Assembly (NCBI GenBank): GCA_977017575.1
Contig: CDRNVI010000053.1
Span: 248,001 to 312,000, forward strand
Source: Paramoeba atlantica
Lineage: Eukaryota; Discosea
Direction of reading: 5' to 3'
Length of the DNA: 64,000 nt
How positions within the stretch are numbered: the first letter of the stretch is position 1; each line of letters starts with the position of its first letter. Both the position numbers and the translations under genes were made by a program. Shown here piece by piece: positions 56,396-64,000 of this stretch. Below the pieces are notes generated by a model. It saw only the letters and a program-made list of their open reading frames with translations, did not search any database and was not told where the DNA came from.

Positions 56396-58357
56396 ATGGC
56401 AAGGAAAAAGAAGAAAGTTGCTTCACCACAAGCATCCATATATCATCATCTGGCTCGCGATGTTGAGAATCCCGGCGATGTACATACAAAGTCTAGATCC
56501 GTCCACGTCGACAAACAGAATTCCCCGACTCAAAGTGAACGCAAAAAAATGCTTCAACGCATTTATGGCCGCAAAGCGGCTCCAATTTTGACATTCAATC
56601 TACAAAGACGAACTTCTTTGTCCATACCTGATATTTCACGAACTCTGTTGTGTTTGCTCTGCGATGATGCAATCATGCCGAACTGGTTTATTGTCCGAAA
56701 TCGCCCGTTCATTCATACCGTCTGTCTAATTGCAGTAGAAGGCTTTACAATTGAGGACAAATCGCACGTCTGTGAACTAATCTCGATGACTAGTCCGCAA
56801 CCTGATACCGCAACTCTTGATGGCCACCAGCACTCTCCAGGCACAGCCGAAATACTTCAATATGTGCCAGTTTATTGCGACGGTAAGGATTGCACAAGCC
56901 AAGACGACGTTTATCGCAAATTCTTTCTACAAAAAATTAACCGACAAAACCGAGCTACCGCAACTCTCAATAACGAAATTGTCACTGCTACACGACCGGA
57001 TCTCGTACACCACAGCAGCGTCGCTAGCGCCATGCAGTTCCTTGAGGCGGACGCTGAAACCTCTCCGGCAATTGAAGAAGTAAAACGGCATCTCTGCACC
57101 CCACCTACAAACTGGAAATGCCAACCCTTTGACCTTTTGCTTCCCCACAGTGAACTCATCGTACACGGCTATCCCCTGAACGCAACTTCACACTCTCTAC
57201 CCACCACGAATGCAACCAATCCCGTCCCCACCGACACTCTCCCCCCTACTACTTCTCTCTCTCTCCCCTGCTTCTCCCCCTTCCGCACCGCTCCCCCACG
57301 CCCTGACTCCACCCCCTCCCCTCCCTCCATCGTCGCCATCGACTGCGAGATGTGTCTCACCCCCTCCGGTTTCGAACTCACCCGGGTCTCACTGATTGAC
57401 TTCTTCACCCACTCCGTACTCTACGACACCCTTGTCCGGCCCCGTGGTACAATCACCGACTACCTTACCCAATACAGCGGCATCACCCCCGCACGGCTAT
57501 CGAACTGTGATGTCACCTTAGAAGGGGATGTCCATCCCACCCTGTTTTCAAAATTCTTGTTTGAGGACACCATTGTGATTGGCCACTCGTTGGAGAATGA
57601 TTTAGCCGCGCTCAAGATTTCGCACGCAAACGTCATCGACACCGCTGTGGTCTACCCCCACCCCGCGGGGTTACCTCGGAAGAACTCCCTACGCTATCTG
57701 ACCTATCGACACTTAAAACGGTATATTCAAAACGGCGATGCGGGCCACGACAGTGTGGAGGACGCCATGGCGTGTGTGGAGTTGGTGAAGCTCAAGCTGG
57801 TCCATGGGGAGCGGTATGGGATGGAGGCGGGCATGCAGCCCACGGAGAGTATTCTGCGGCAGCTGGTAAAGAATGGGGTACGCTGTGCTGTGGTGGATTC
57901 GACCGAACGGGTCGCGGGGTTTATTCCGATTCCGTGTGCCGTGGGCGAACGGAAACGGGGGGTGGGTGCAGGGGAGGTGGGCGGTACGAGCGCAACAGGG
58001 AGTGTGGATGTGGTGGCGGCGTCAAATGATGAAAGGCTGGTGAAGCGACTGGTCACATTGTTACAACGGAAATATGATGTGCAGAGCGATGAGGAGGAGG
58101 GCGATGAGAATTCAGGGAAGGATCGCTCATCTGACAGGTATTTCATTTGGGGTGGGTTATCCGGAATCTGTCCAAGCGACCTACCGAAAACACTTCATCC
58201 TGTAATGGAAGCTGCGTCGAAACATACTGTTTTTATATTTTTTGGGTATCCTGACAATGCAAGTGCGCGTGAACAGGATTCGGACGATATGAGTGAAGTT
58301 GACTTTAAATCAGTCACAAAACCTTTAGGAGTCTTGGCACTCTGGGTTAAGCCCTAA
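56396..58357 (+). CDS. REXO1/REX-type 3'-5' RNA exonuclease, copy 1
   Basis: A 653-residue DEDDh exonuclease. The N terminus is basic (MARKKKKV). An N-terminal region with a conserved LLCDDAIMPNW block is shared with copy 2. The nuclease (~315-475) has Exo I AIDCEMC, Exo II GHSLENDLAALK and Exo III GHDSVEDAMAC, with the invariant Asp, Glu and His. VLYDTLVRP and YSGIT are typical of REXO1/REXO5/yeast Rex1-Rex3. These enzymes trim tRNA, 5S rRNA and other small RNAs in the nucleus. A C-terminal domain (WGGLSGICPSDLP) is also shared. I chose the first ATG; a TTG lies just before it. The coding DNA shows the C-ending to G-ending codon switch. Confidence 0.85.
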   Translation: MARKKKKVASPQASIYHHLARDVENPGDVHTKSRSVHVDKQNSPTQSERKKMLQRIYGRKAAPILTFNLQRRTSLSIPDISRTLLCLLCDDAIMPNWFIVRNRPFIHTVCLIAVEGFTIEDKSHVCELISMTSPQPDTATLDGHQHSPGTAEILQYVPVYCDGKDCTSQDDVYRKFFLQKINRQNRATATLNNEIVTATRPDLVHHSSVASAMQFLEADAETSPAIEEVKRHLCTPPTNWKCQPFDLLLPHSELIVHGYPLNATSHSLPTTNATNPVPTDTLPPTTSLSLPCFSPFRTAPPRPDSTPSPPSIVAIDCEMCLTPSGFELTRVSLIDFFTHSVLYDTLVRPRGTITDYLTQYSGITPARLSNCDVTLEGDVHPTLFSKFLFEDTIVIGHSLENDLAALKISHANVIDTAVVYPHPAGLPRKNSLRYLTYRHLKRYIQNGDAGHDSVEDAMACVELVKLKLVHGERYGMEAGMQPTESILRQLVKNGVRCAVVDSTERVAGFIPIPCAVGERKRGVGAGEVGGTSATGSVDVVAASNDERLVKRLVTLLQRKYDVQSDEEEGDENSGKDRSSDRYFIWGGLSGICPSDLPKTLHPVMEAASKHTVFIFFGYPDNASAREQDSDDMSEVDFKSVTKPLGVLALWVKP

Positions 58358-58448
58358 CCTTGTCTCCAATTTTTGGCCGTTTTCTCTTTGAGAAAGCACG
58401 GAAAGACCTCTCACACAACTCTGCTAGAGCTTTTCAATGTACTACATA

Positions 58449-58496
58449 TACATGTAATGTTACATTACATGTAATGGACATACATTATGTATGTCC
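58449..58496. repeat. Two adjacent intergenic hairpins
   Basis: TACATGTAATG at 58449-58459 pairs with 58463-58473 over TTA. GGACATACAT at 58476-58485 pairs with 58487-58496 around one T. They lie between the two REXO paralogues and resemble the hairpin series at 35733-35871. Confidence 0.75.
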
Positions 58497-58627
58497 AAAT
58501 TTGGGATATTTCCATGTGCTTCGCCCGATGTAAATATTTTATAAAGGCAAAAAATACTTTACATCCTTTGATTCCTAGCGCGTAGTTTTTTCAAAGAACT
58601 TGTAAAATTATTATCATTCCGATTTTG

Positions 58628-60571
58628 ATGACACGCGAAAAAAACAAAGTAGTACCACCCAAGGCATCCGCCACACATCATCTGATGCGCGCTATTGAGA
58701 ATCCAGAGGATGAGAATGTACAGTCTACATCATCTACAGATAATAGCGAACGTAATTCTCGGACGAAGAGGGAACGTACGAAAGTATTCCATGAGCTCAT
58801 TTTTAATAACACTATTTTGGCAATATCTGATATCTCGCGAGCACCTTTGAGCTTGCTTTGCGATGCTACAATCGCGCAGAACTGGCTTGCTGATCGAAAC
58901 CTCCCGTTCATACAAACCGTCTGCCTAATTGTAATGGAGGGCTTCATAACTGATGAAAAATCTTATCTCAGTGACCTAGTTTCAATGATCAGGCCGTCAG
59001 TGAATAGCGATGCTACTATTGGCGATGCCGAACACTCGTCCTCCAATATTGACGACTTACTGATTTATGAATCTGTGCACTTTGACAGTAATGCTTGCAA
59101 AAGTCCTGATGATATTTATCGTAACTTCTTCTTTCACAAGTTTGCCAAAATTCAAACCAAAGTACTTCCAAGAATTGCCAATGTTAAATATTTATCTGCC
59201 CAGTATTGCCCAATAATTGGGCAGCCCCGTCCTGCGTTTTTGTTTCAATCGCTTGAAGTAGAAGCTAACACCTCACCGACAACTACAAAAAGTGCAGGAA
59301 AGATATCTAAGTTACCAACGCTCTGGCAGTGCCATCCTTTCGATCTTTTGCTTCCCTACAGTGAATTAATAAATCACGGGTACCCCCTTGTATCCACTTC
59401 CTCGTCCCAGCTTCTCGCCTCACAGGTGGAAAATCTTTCTCTATCAAACAGTTCGCTCCTTCCTATGTTCTCGCGATCCTCTTCTCCATCTGTTCTCCAT
59501 ACCGCTTCCCCACGCCCTGAATCCGCACACTCTCATTCCTGCATCGTCGCCATTGACTGTGAAATGTGTGAGACTGAATTTGGTAAGGAACTCAGCCGAA
59601 TCTCAGTCGTCGATTTTTTCACCCACTCCGTACTCTACGACACACTCGTCCGGCCCCGTGGTACAATCACCGACTACCTTACCCAATACAGTGGTATCAC
59701 TCAGCGTCAAATTGCGAACTGTGATGTCACCTTAGAAGGGGATGTCCATCCCACCCTGTTTTCAAAATTCCTGTTTGAAGACACCATTGTGATTGGCCAC
59801 TCGCTGGAGTATGATCTCATCGCGCTAAAGATAGCGCATGAAAAGGTGATTGACACCGCAGTGGTCTATCCCCACCCCGTTCGATCTACGCGAAAGCAAT
59901 CCCTGCGGTCACTCACTGAAAAACACTTGAACCGGAAAATACAACAGAGCGCATCCGGCCATGACAGTGTGGAGGACGCGATTGCATGTGTGGAGTTGGT
60001 GAAGCTGAAGCTCATCCATGGGGAACATTATGGGAACAGCTCCGTTCATCGGCACAAAGGAACCATTCTGCGACATTTGGTGCGAAATGGAGTACAGTGT
60101 AGTGTGGTAGATTCGCCAGAACGTGTGGCAAAGTTTATTCCATCCTGTTCACTAGGAGCGCGGAAGTCGGAAAATAGTGCGAGAGGAAGCGAAAATTCTA
60201 CCACCGTGCGAGGCAGCGTGGATGGGATCGCCGCCCCTAACGATGCACAAGTGGTTCAGCAACTTGCTGCCTTGCTACGAGGATGTTGCAGTAAGGATGT
60301 CAAAGATGCGGAAGGAGAAGACAATTCAGGGATTCAGCGTCCGGGAGACACACATTTCATCTGGGGTGGAATACACGGAACCAATCCAACTGATATACCT
60401 CAAACTTTATACCCTGCATTAGAGGCTGCACCAAAAGATACTGTCTTCATGTTCCTTGGATATCCTGAGAATTCAAGTCTACGTGAACAGTCTTCTGTTT
60501 GCAGTACTAAAAGTGAAGGTGATTCACCGTCGAAGTCGTCAGGGTTCTTAGCGTTTTGGGCGAAGCCCTAA
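58628..60571 (+). CDS. REXO1/REX-type 3'-5' RNA exonuclease, copy 2
   Basis: A 647-residue tandem paralogue of the preceding gene with the same layout: basic start MTREKNKVV, shared N-terminal block (LLCDATIAQNW), Exo I AIDCEMC, Exo II GHSLEYDLIALK, Exo III GHDSVEDAIAC, and the C-terminal WGGIHGTNPTDIP block. All DEDDh residues are present, so it should be active. Outside the nuclease the two proteins have diverged widely. Within about 59600-59800 the DNA is almost identical to copy 1, far above the flanks. I chose the first ATG, immediately after a TTG. It may differ from copy 1 in substrate or timing. Confidence 0.85.
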   Translation: MTREKNKVVPPKASATHHLMRAIENPEDENVQSTSSTDNSERNSRTKRERTKVFHELIFNNTILAISDISRAPLSLLCDATIAQNWLADRNLPFIQTVCLIVMEGFITDEKSYLSDLVSMIRPSVNSDATIGDAEHSSSNIDDLLIYESVHFDSNACKSPDDIYRNFFFHKFAKIQTKVLPRIANVKYLSAQYCPIIGQPRPAFLFQSLEVEANTSPTTTKSAGKISKLPTLWQCHPFDLLLPYSELINHGYPLVSTSSSQLLASQVENLSLSNSSLLPMFSRSSSPSVLHTASPRPESAHSHSCIVAIDCEMCETEFGKELSRISVVDFFTHSVLYDTLVRPRGTITDYLTQYSGITQRQIANCDVTLEGDVHPTLFSKFLFEDTIVIGHSLEYDLIALKIAHEKVIDTAVVYPHPVRSTRKQSLRSLTEKHLNRKIQQSASGHDSVEDAIACVELVKLKLIHGEHYGNSSVHRHKGTILRHLVRNGVQCSVVDSPERVAKFIPSCSLGARKSENSARGSENSTTVRGSVDGIAAPNDAQVVQQLAALLRGCCSKDVKDAEGEDNSGIQRPGDTHFIWGGIHGTNPTDIPQTLYPALEAAPKDTVFMFLGYPENSSLREQSSVCSTKSEGDSPSKSSGFLAFWAKP

Positions 60572-61407
60572 AAATTGTCTCCGGTTACGAGGTTAGCTGG
60601 GCGGGGGGTTAGAGGGAAAAATCTCAGGTTTCTTTATATTTTATTCGTACTCTTCCGACACTACGTAATCTCCGTTCATACTGCTGATGTGACACAAAGT
60701 TTATCTCAGTATGTTCATAGGTTTTGAAGAAGTCAAGGGTGCTTTTTTCTAAGGGTAGATACATTGTACGTCACACATTTCTATATGTTACATTGGAAAC
60801 GTGCCAAGATAGCCCAAATTAAATGGGCCAGTGTCGTATGATGTACTTGGTCAAAGATTATTAAACATTCTTGCTGAATTGGAATAGTTGCTTAACGAAT
60901 CATTTACGATTTCTTTATGAAACATATTTTTCTTATTTTTCCGAATTCGGAGATTTGGTCTTGCTGTTTGTTTTTCTGTCTTGCTCTTTGTCAGTAAAAC
61001 GTTTTTTGATTCATTTTGTTAGGAAATATTTTTCCAGAACCTTGTTTTACCAAATTTTCATCTGATTAATACCAAAGCAGAAAAAACTGGATCCAGGAAC
61101 TGAAATCTGAAGGTGATCAAATACTTTATTTACTTTCGTGTACCATTGTAAACCTTTTTTTCTATTAAAAACTCTGAAATGATTTTAAGTTCCAACATTC
61201 ACTCTCCTGAGTTTTAGAAGATGATTTTGAGAGAAAAAAACTTTTATTTCTCAGAAAGTGAGCTTGCGTTGTGCATCTGTAAAGTAGTAAAACAAGGGAA
61301 AAATAAATTCATGACTATCTGAGAAAAACAAGTACTTGCTCTGTGACTGGTATTCCTAGACTTCCTTCTAGACTCATTGATTAAAACAATAGCATTCCTT
61401 ACAGTAA
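60572..61407. other. Spacer, nothing recognised
   Basis: An 836-base AT-rich spacer. A 64-codon frame beginning at a TTG (60871) is T-rich and lacks features. I see no RNA gene or repeat. The end, CCTTACAGTAA, could be a splice acceptor just before the Misato start codon. Confidence 0.45.
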
Positions 61408-63126
61408 ATGAGTCCACCACCGAGAGAAATTTTAACTTGCAGTTTAGGGGTCCTGGGTTCGTTGAGCTCTGTGCCTTACTGGAATGCACTCACCACGAGA
61501 GATCAAGAAAACTCAACGCTTTATCGATGCGACGGGAAAGCATGTCGCCCAAGATTTATGGCGCTTTATCCCAGGCATATGCCATTGGAGAATTCTCCGG
61601 GCACCCAAAAGGTTTCATCTAATGAATGCGCCGATCGTGATCCTGAGCGTGATGCATGTAAAATTAGTAAGCCCCACGACAGTACTTGTTTTTCTACACT
61701 TCGTTCAAATTTTCATAATCATGTCCATTTTGAACTTGATCTCCAGGAGAACTCAGATCAATTTGGCGGTCATTCAGCTACAGTCCAACAATTATGCCGT
61801 ACAACTTGTGGTTCAGAATCATCCGAAAATGCGCGCAAGGGAAAGGAGCTCTCAAGATGGCATGAATGTATTACTTCACAATACGGAGACCACTGTGGTG
61901 CACCACATGGTCTTCATTCTCGAACTTTGTTACCTGTTACGCTACCTGCTACGGCCGAACTAAGCTCAATGCCTAACCAGTTGGCCAGTCAGTCGCCTTT
62001 ATCTATGTATGGTCTTGGAAAGGAGCTGTTTGCAAGTACCCGTGAGGTTGTACTAGACAATTTTCGATATTTTCTAGAAGAATGTGAACATCCTCAAGGC
62101 ATACAGTTCTTTACAGAGGCAGACTCGATTTTTGGCGGTTTGCTCCCCGCCCTGACTGAAGCGGTTCAGGATGAAATCGGTCCCCTTGCCTTTATCGTGC
62201 GCGGTTCGATTAGGCCTTCTGTCACAGAGGTGTCTTCACATAATATTGTCTCGGAGATTAACGAGAGAAGTCTCATGCAGACTGAAATCGCGCGGTGGAT
62301 GAGTGCTGTTGAAATGAATAACTGCTCCACTCTGTATATGCCGATAGATCTCACAGCTTATGATGGGAAGATAGATGTGCTTCCCGGGTATACAAATCAC
62401 ATGATTGACACTACCCTGTCCAATGAATGGTTCTTACCATCGCTACTTGCTATTCCCTATCAAGTTGCGATGGATTGTAATTTAGGCCGGGAGCGTGCGA
62501 CCGTACTGACACCTGGCTTGCCGAGCCGCCGTGTTTCATGCTTTCACGAGGTCGCTCATCAGTTGCAGTATTCTTCCAGCACTCGTATTCTACATTTGGA
62601 CATGGCTTTTCCTCATCCTCGTGATTTATCTCACATTCGCCATGGTTCGAGAAAGGCAGAAGACTTTTTTCATTATTCATCTTTCAACTGTAGACCTAAA
62701 ACAGAGCAGACATACTCTCAATTGTGGTCAAGTAGGGGAATTGAAACATCTGTCATGGAAATAGAACATGTCCTGCGATCGCGGCAATATGCACAGACTT
62801 ATAGTCCGAAACGAGCAATATACATTTCTGCACAACCCTATCCTTTGCATCCACTAACCCCTTCGAAGTTTTTGGGTCTCGAATCAAATGCAGATCTCTC
62901 GTCCCTGAAGTTCAGTGAAGTTCCAGTTGCAGTCTGTGGCACAATGGGTTCCCAAACTGCTACATGGGTGAAAGAGTTGGCCGATGCTATCAATGGTTTG
63001 AGAAAAAACTCTTCTTTGCGGCGTAGCATCACTGGTCGAACGTACCCATATATGGAGCACGATGATTGGGTGGGATTGTTTGAGCACAGTGATGCGCTTA
63101 TTGATGACTACAGTTCTACACATTGA
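61408..63126 (+). CDS. MSTO1: Misato/DML1 tubulin-like protein
   Basis: A 572-residue Misato/DML1 homologue. The N terminus PREILTCSLGVLGSLSSVPY is the degenerate tubulin-like opening of the family (REILTLQLGxxxNFVGxHWWN), and STLYRCDGKACRPRFMALYP matches the YxxGxxxxYTPRLxxxD block. YFLEECEHPQGIQFFTEAD (~223-241) is the family's C/DxLQGFQxxxD segment, and NCSTLYMPIDL (~305-315) a later core block. Misato proteins govern mitochondrial distribution, morphology and DNA inheritance, and aid spindle tubulin assembly in animals. Length is normal (about 470-570). The segment ~70-150 is unusually polar. Start is the ATG just after CCTTACAGTAA. Confidence 0.75.
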   Translation: MSPPPREILTCSLGVLGSLSSVPYWNALTTRDQENSTLYRCDGKACRPRFMALYPRHMPLENSPGTQKVSSNECADRDPERDACKISKPHDSTCFSTLRSNFHNHVHFELDLQENSDQFGGHSATVQQLCRTTCGSESSENARKGKELSRWHECITSQYGDHCGAPHGLHSRTLLPVTLPATAELSSMPNQLASQSPLSMYGLGKELFASTREVVLDNFRYFLEECEHPQGIQFFTEADSIFGGLLPALTEAVQDEIGPLAFIVRGSIRPSVTEVSSHNIVSEINERSLMQTEIARWMSAVEMNNCSTLYMPIDLTAYDGKIDVLPGYTNHMIDTTLSNEWFLPSLLAIPYQVAMDCNLGRERATVLTPGLPSRRVSCFHEVAHQLQYSSSTRILHLDMAFPHPRDLSHIRHGSRKAEDFFHYSSFNCRPKTEQTYSQLWSSRGIETSVMEIEHVLRSRQYAQTYSPKRAIYISAQPYPLHPLTPSKFLGLESNADLSSLKFSEVPVAVCGTMGSQTATWVKELADAINGLRKNSSLRRSITGRTYPYMEHDDWVGLFEHSDALIDDYSSTH

Positions 63127-63379
63127 TAGATTTCACGTCATACGAATGTATCAAACTTGTACAAGCATAAAAAAATTACTGTTTTGCATAATACAACGTT
63201 ATCTTATTCACTAATGCACAAGCATGCGATCTAGGCAGCATAGAAATAGTACATTTAGACGTGCATCATAGAGTAAAAGACTATGATAAAATGATGAATC
63301 TTTTTGTGTGTTTTATACTCAAATTCGTAGATTTTAGAATAGTTGAGGGTTTTCAAGCTTACGTTATTTTGGGTATGGA

Positions 63380-64000
63380 ATGAGTCGGAGCATTGCCCTG
63401 AACCTTGGGACACTAGGTGTCTGCTTGATTAGTCATCTGTTATCATGTGGTGTGTCTTGCGCGGAAAATTATAAAAATATCTTTGAAACACTAGAGGGCT
63501 TCCATACGACGCACGAAACTTTGGATTCCACGCACGAATTCTTACATTCCGATGCAGCAACGGGTCGTCATACTTCATTGCGATACAATGTCACGAAATG
63601 CGATTCGCAGCGTTATCATACCCTTGTTGACGTTGAACGACTCTATTGTCATCATTCAGGACACGCAGAAATTCAATTTAAAAGCCAGTCAAGTCTTTCA
63701 AATTTTCTAGAGCAAGTATCTCCGGGCACAGTTTTGATGTCTCATCACAGTCTGAAGTGTCAATCAAGTGGTGATCATGTCTTATTCCGTGTACAGAGTA
63801 TCGAGCTTCATCCAGAAAAGGAATGTCAAGTAGAGGTAATCGGGAACGAACTGCAGCCATTTGAGATCTTTCGGCACGCTGAAGTTGAGTTCGCCACCAA
63901 TATGGCACATGCGCCCCCAAGTTCACAGCGTAAAGTCGAAAGCAAGTGTGGAAATCGTGCAAATTGGTACATGCCTGAGTTCCTAAGCGCCAATCCAATC
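63380..64000 (+). CDS. Secreted or surface protein, 5' part (runs off window)
   Basis: An open frame of 207 codons continues to the last base of the window. It begins MSRSIALNLGTLGVCLISHL, then LLSCGVSCA, a good signal peptide with cleavage near residue 28. The mature part is His/Ser/Thr-rich with several Cys and one N-glycosylation sequon (NVT), and no membrane segment yet. It looks like the ectodomain of a secreted or membrane protein. No family is recognised. A nearby ATG at 63375 is in another frame. The 3' end is needed to decide whether an anchor follows. Confidence 0.55.
   Translation, partial: MSRSIALNLGTLGVCLISHLLSCGVSCAENYKNIFETLEGFHTTHETLDSTHEFLHSDAATGRHTSLRYNVTKCDSQRYHTLVDVERLYCHHSGHAEIQFKSQSSLSNFLEQVSPGTVLMSHHSLKCQSSGDHVLFRVQSIELHPEKECQVEVIGNELQPFEIFRHAEVEFATNMAHAPPSSQRKVESKCGNRANWYMPEFLSANPI

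Noticed and set aside
1-64000. tRNA, rRNA, snRNA or CRISPR features
   Set aside because: I looked for T-loop-like boxes and regular spacer-repeat arrays and found none I could support; a tRNAscan or Rfam search would be decisive.

Overview
The window reads as nuclear DNA of a unicellular, intron-poor eukaryote, most likely a kinetoplastid. Every gene I can support, about 38 in 64 kb, lies on the + strand. None needs an intron, and spacers are usually 200-1000 bases. That matches a kinetoplastid polycistronic unit. The strongest lineage marker is a RET1-like uridylyltransferase (6577-9543) with an N-terminal C2H2 finger and a domain inserted between its catalytic carboxylates, the layout of the kinetoplast RNA-editing TUTase. 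A PEX4-type E2 fits glycosome biogenesis. A non-trypanosomatid, Perkinsela-like or bodonid kinetoplastid is a guess from the gene content, not proven here.

Layout. 1-5.1 kb: small leucine-rich-repeat (LRR) genes around bystin, with repeat-rich spacers. 5.5-18 kb: a HAD-like phosphatase, the RET1-like TUTase, a helical-repeat protein with a likely mitochondrial presequence, a large protein with six CCHC knuckles, a twin CX9C protein and an RNF5/RNF185-type RING ligase. 18-30.8 kb: a long coiled-coil protein, an unknown protein, a nuclear NYN/PIN-like protein, a COG7-like tether, an MCTP-type C2 membrane protein, a RsfS/Iojap homologue and a PPR protein. 31-38.6 kb: two LRR genes, a CW-finger candidate, BOLA3, an unknown 799-residue protein and proteasome ATPase RPT5. 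39.7-45 kb: four closely related LRR genes flanking LTV1. 45.4-52.4 kb: a membrane protein, a repeat-rich spacer, two unrecognised proteins and PEX4. 52.6-53.6 kb: a Tc1/mariner deletion derivative. 53.6-64 kb: a coiled-coil gene with an in-frame stop, SF1/BBP, two tandem REXO-type exonucleases, Misato/DML1 and the 5' part of a secreted-protein gene.

The recognisable genes are housekeeping: ribosome assembly (bystin, LTV1), mitochondrial gene expression (RET1, RsfS, PPR, helical-repeat protein), Fe-S assembly (BOLA3), proteolysis (RPT5, RING, PEX4) and RNA processing (SF1, REXO). As expected of polycistronic units, neighbours do not share a pathway. The expanded element is the LRR family: at least nine copies share a conserved cap and have variable repeats.

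Three sequence-level patterns are not explained by the genes. Synonymous codon choice in many GC-rich genes switches from C-ending to G-ending part way along. Spacers carry many near-perfect hairpins and foldback repeats, including a 19-bp repeat arranged as mirror-image clusters. One LRR duplication carried along the tail of LTV1. All similarity calls are from reading motifs by eye; no database search was run.
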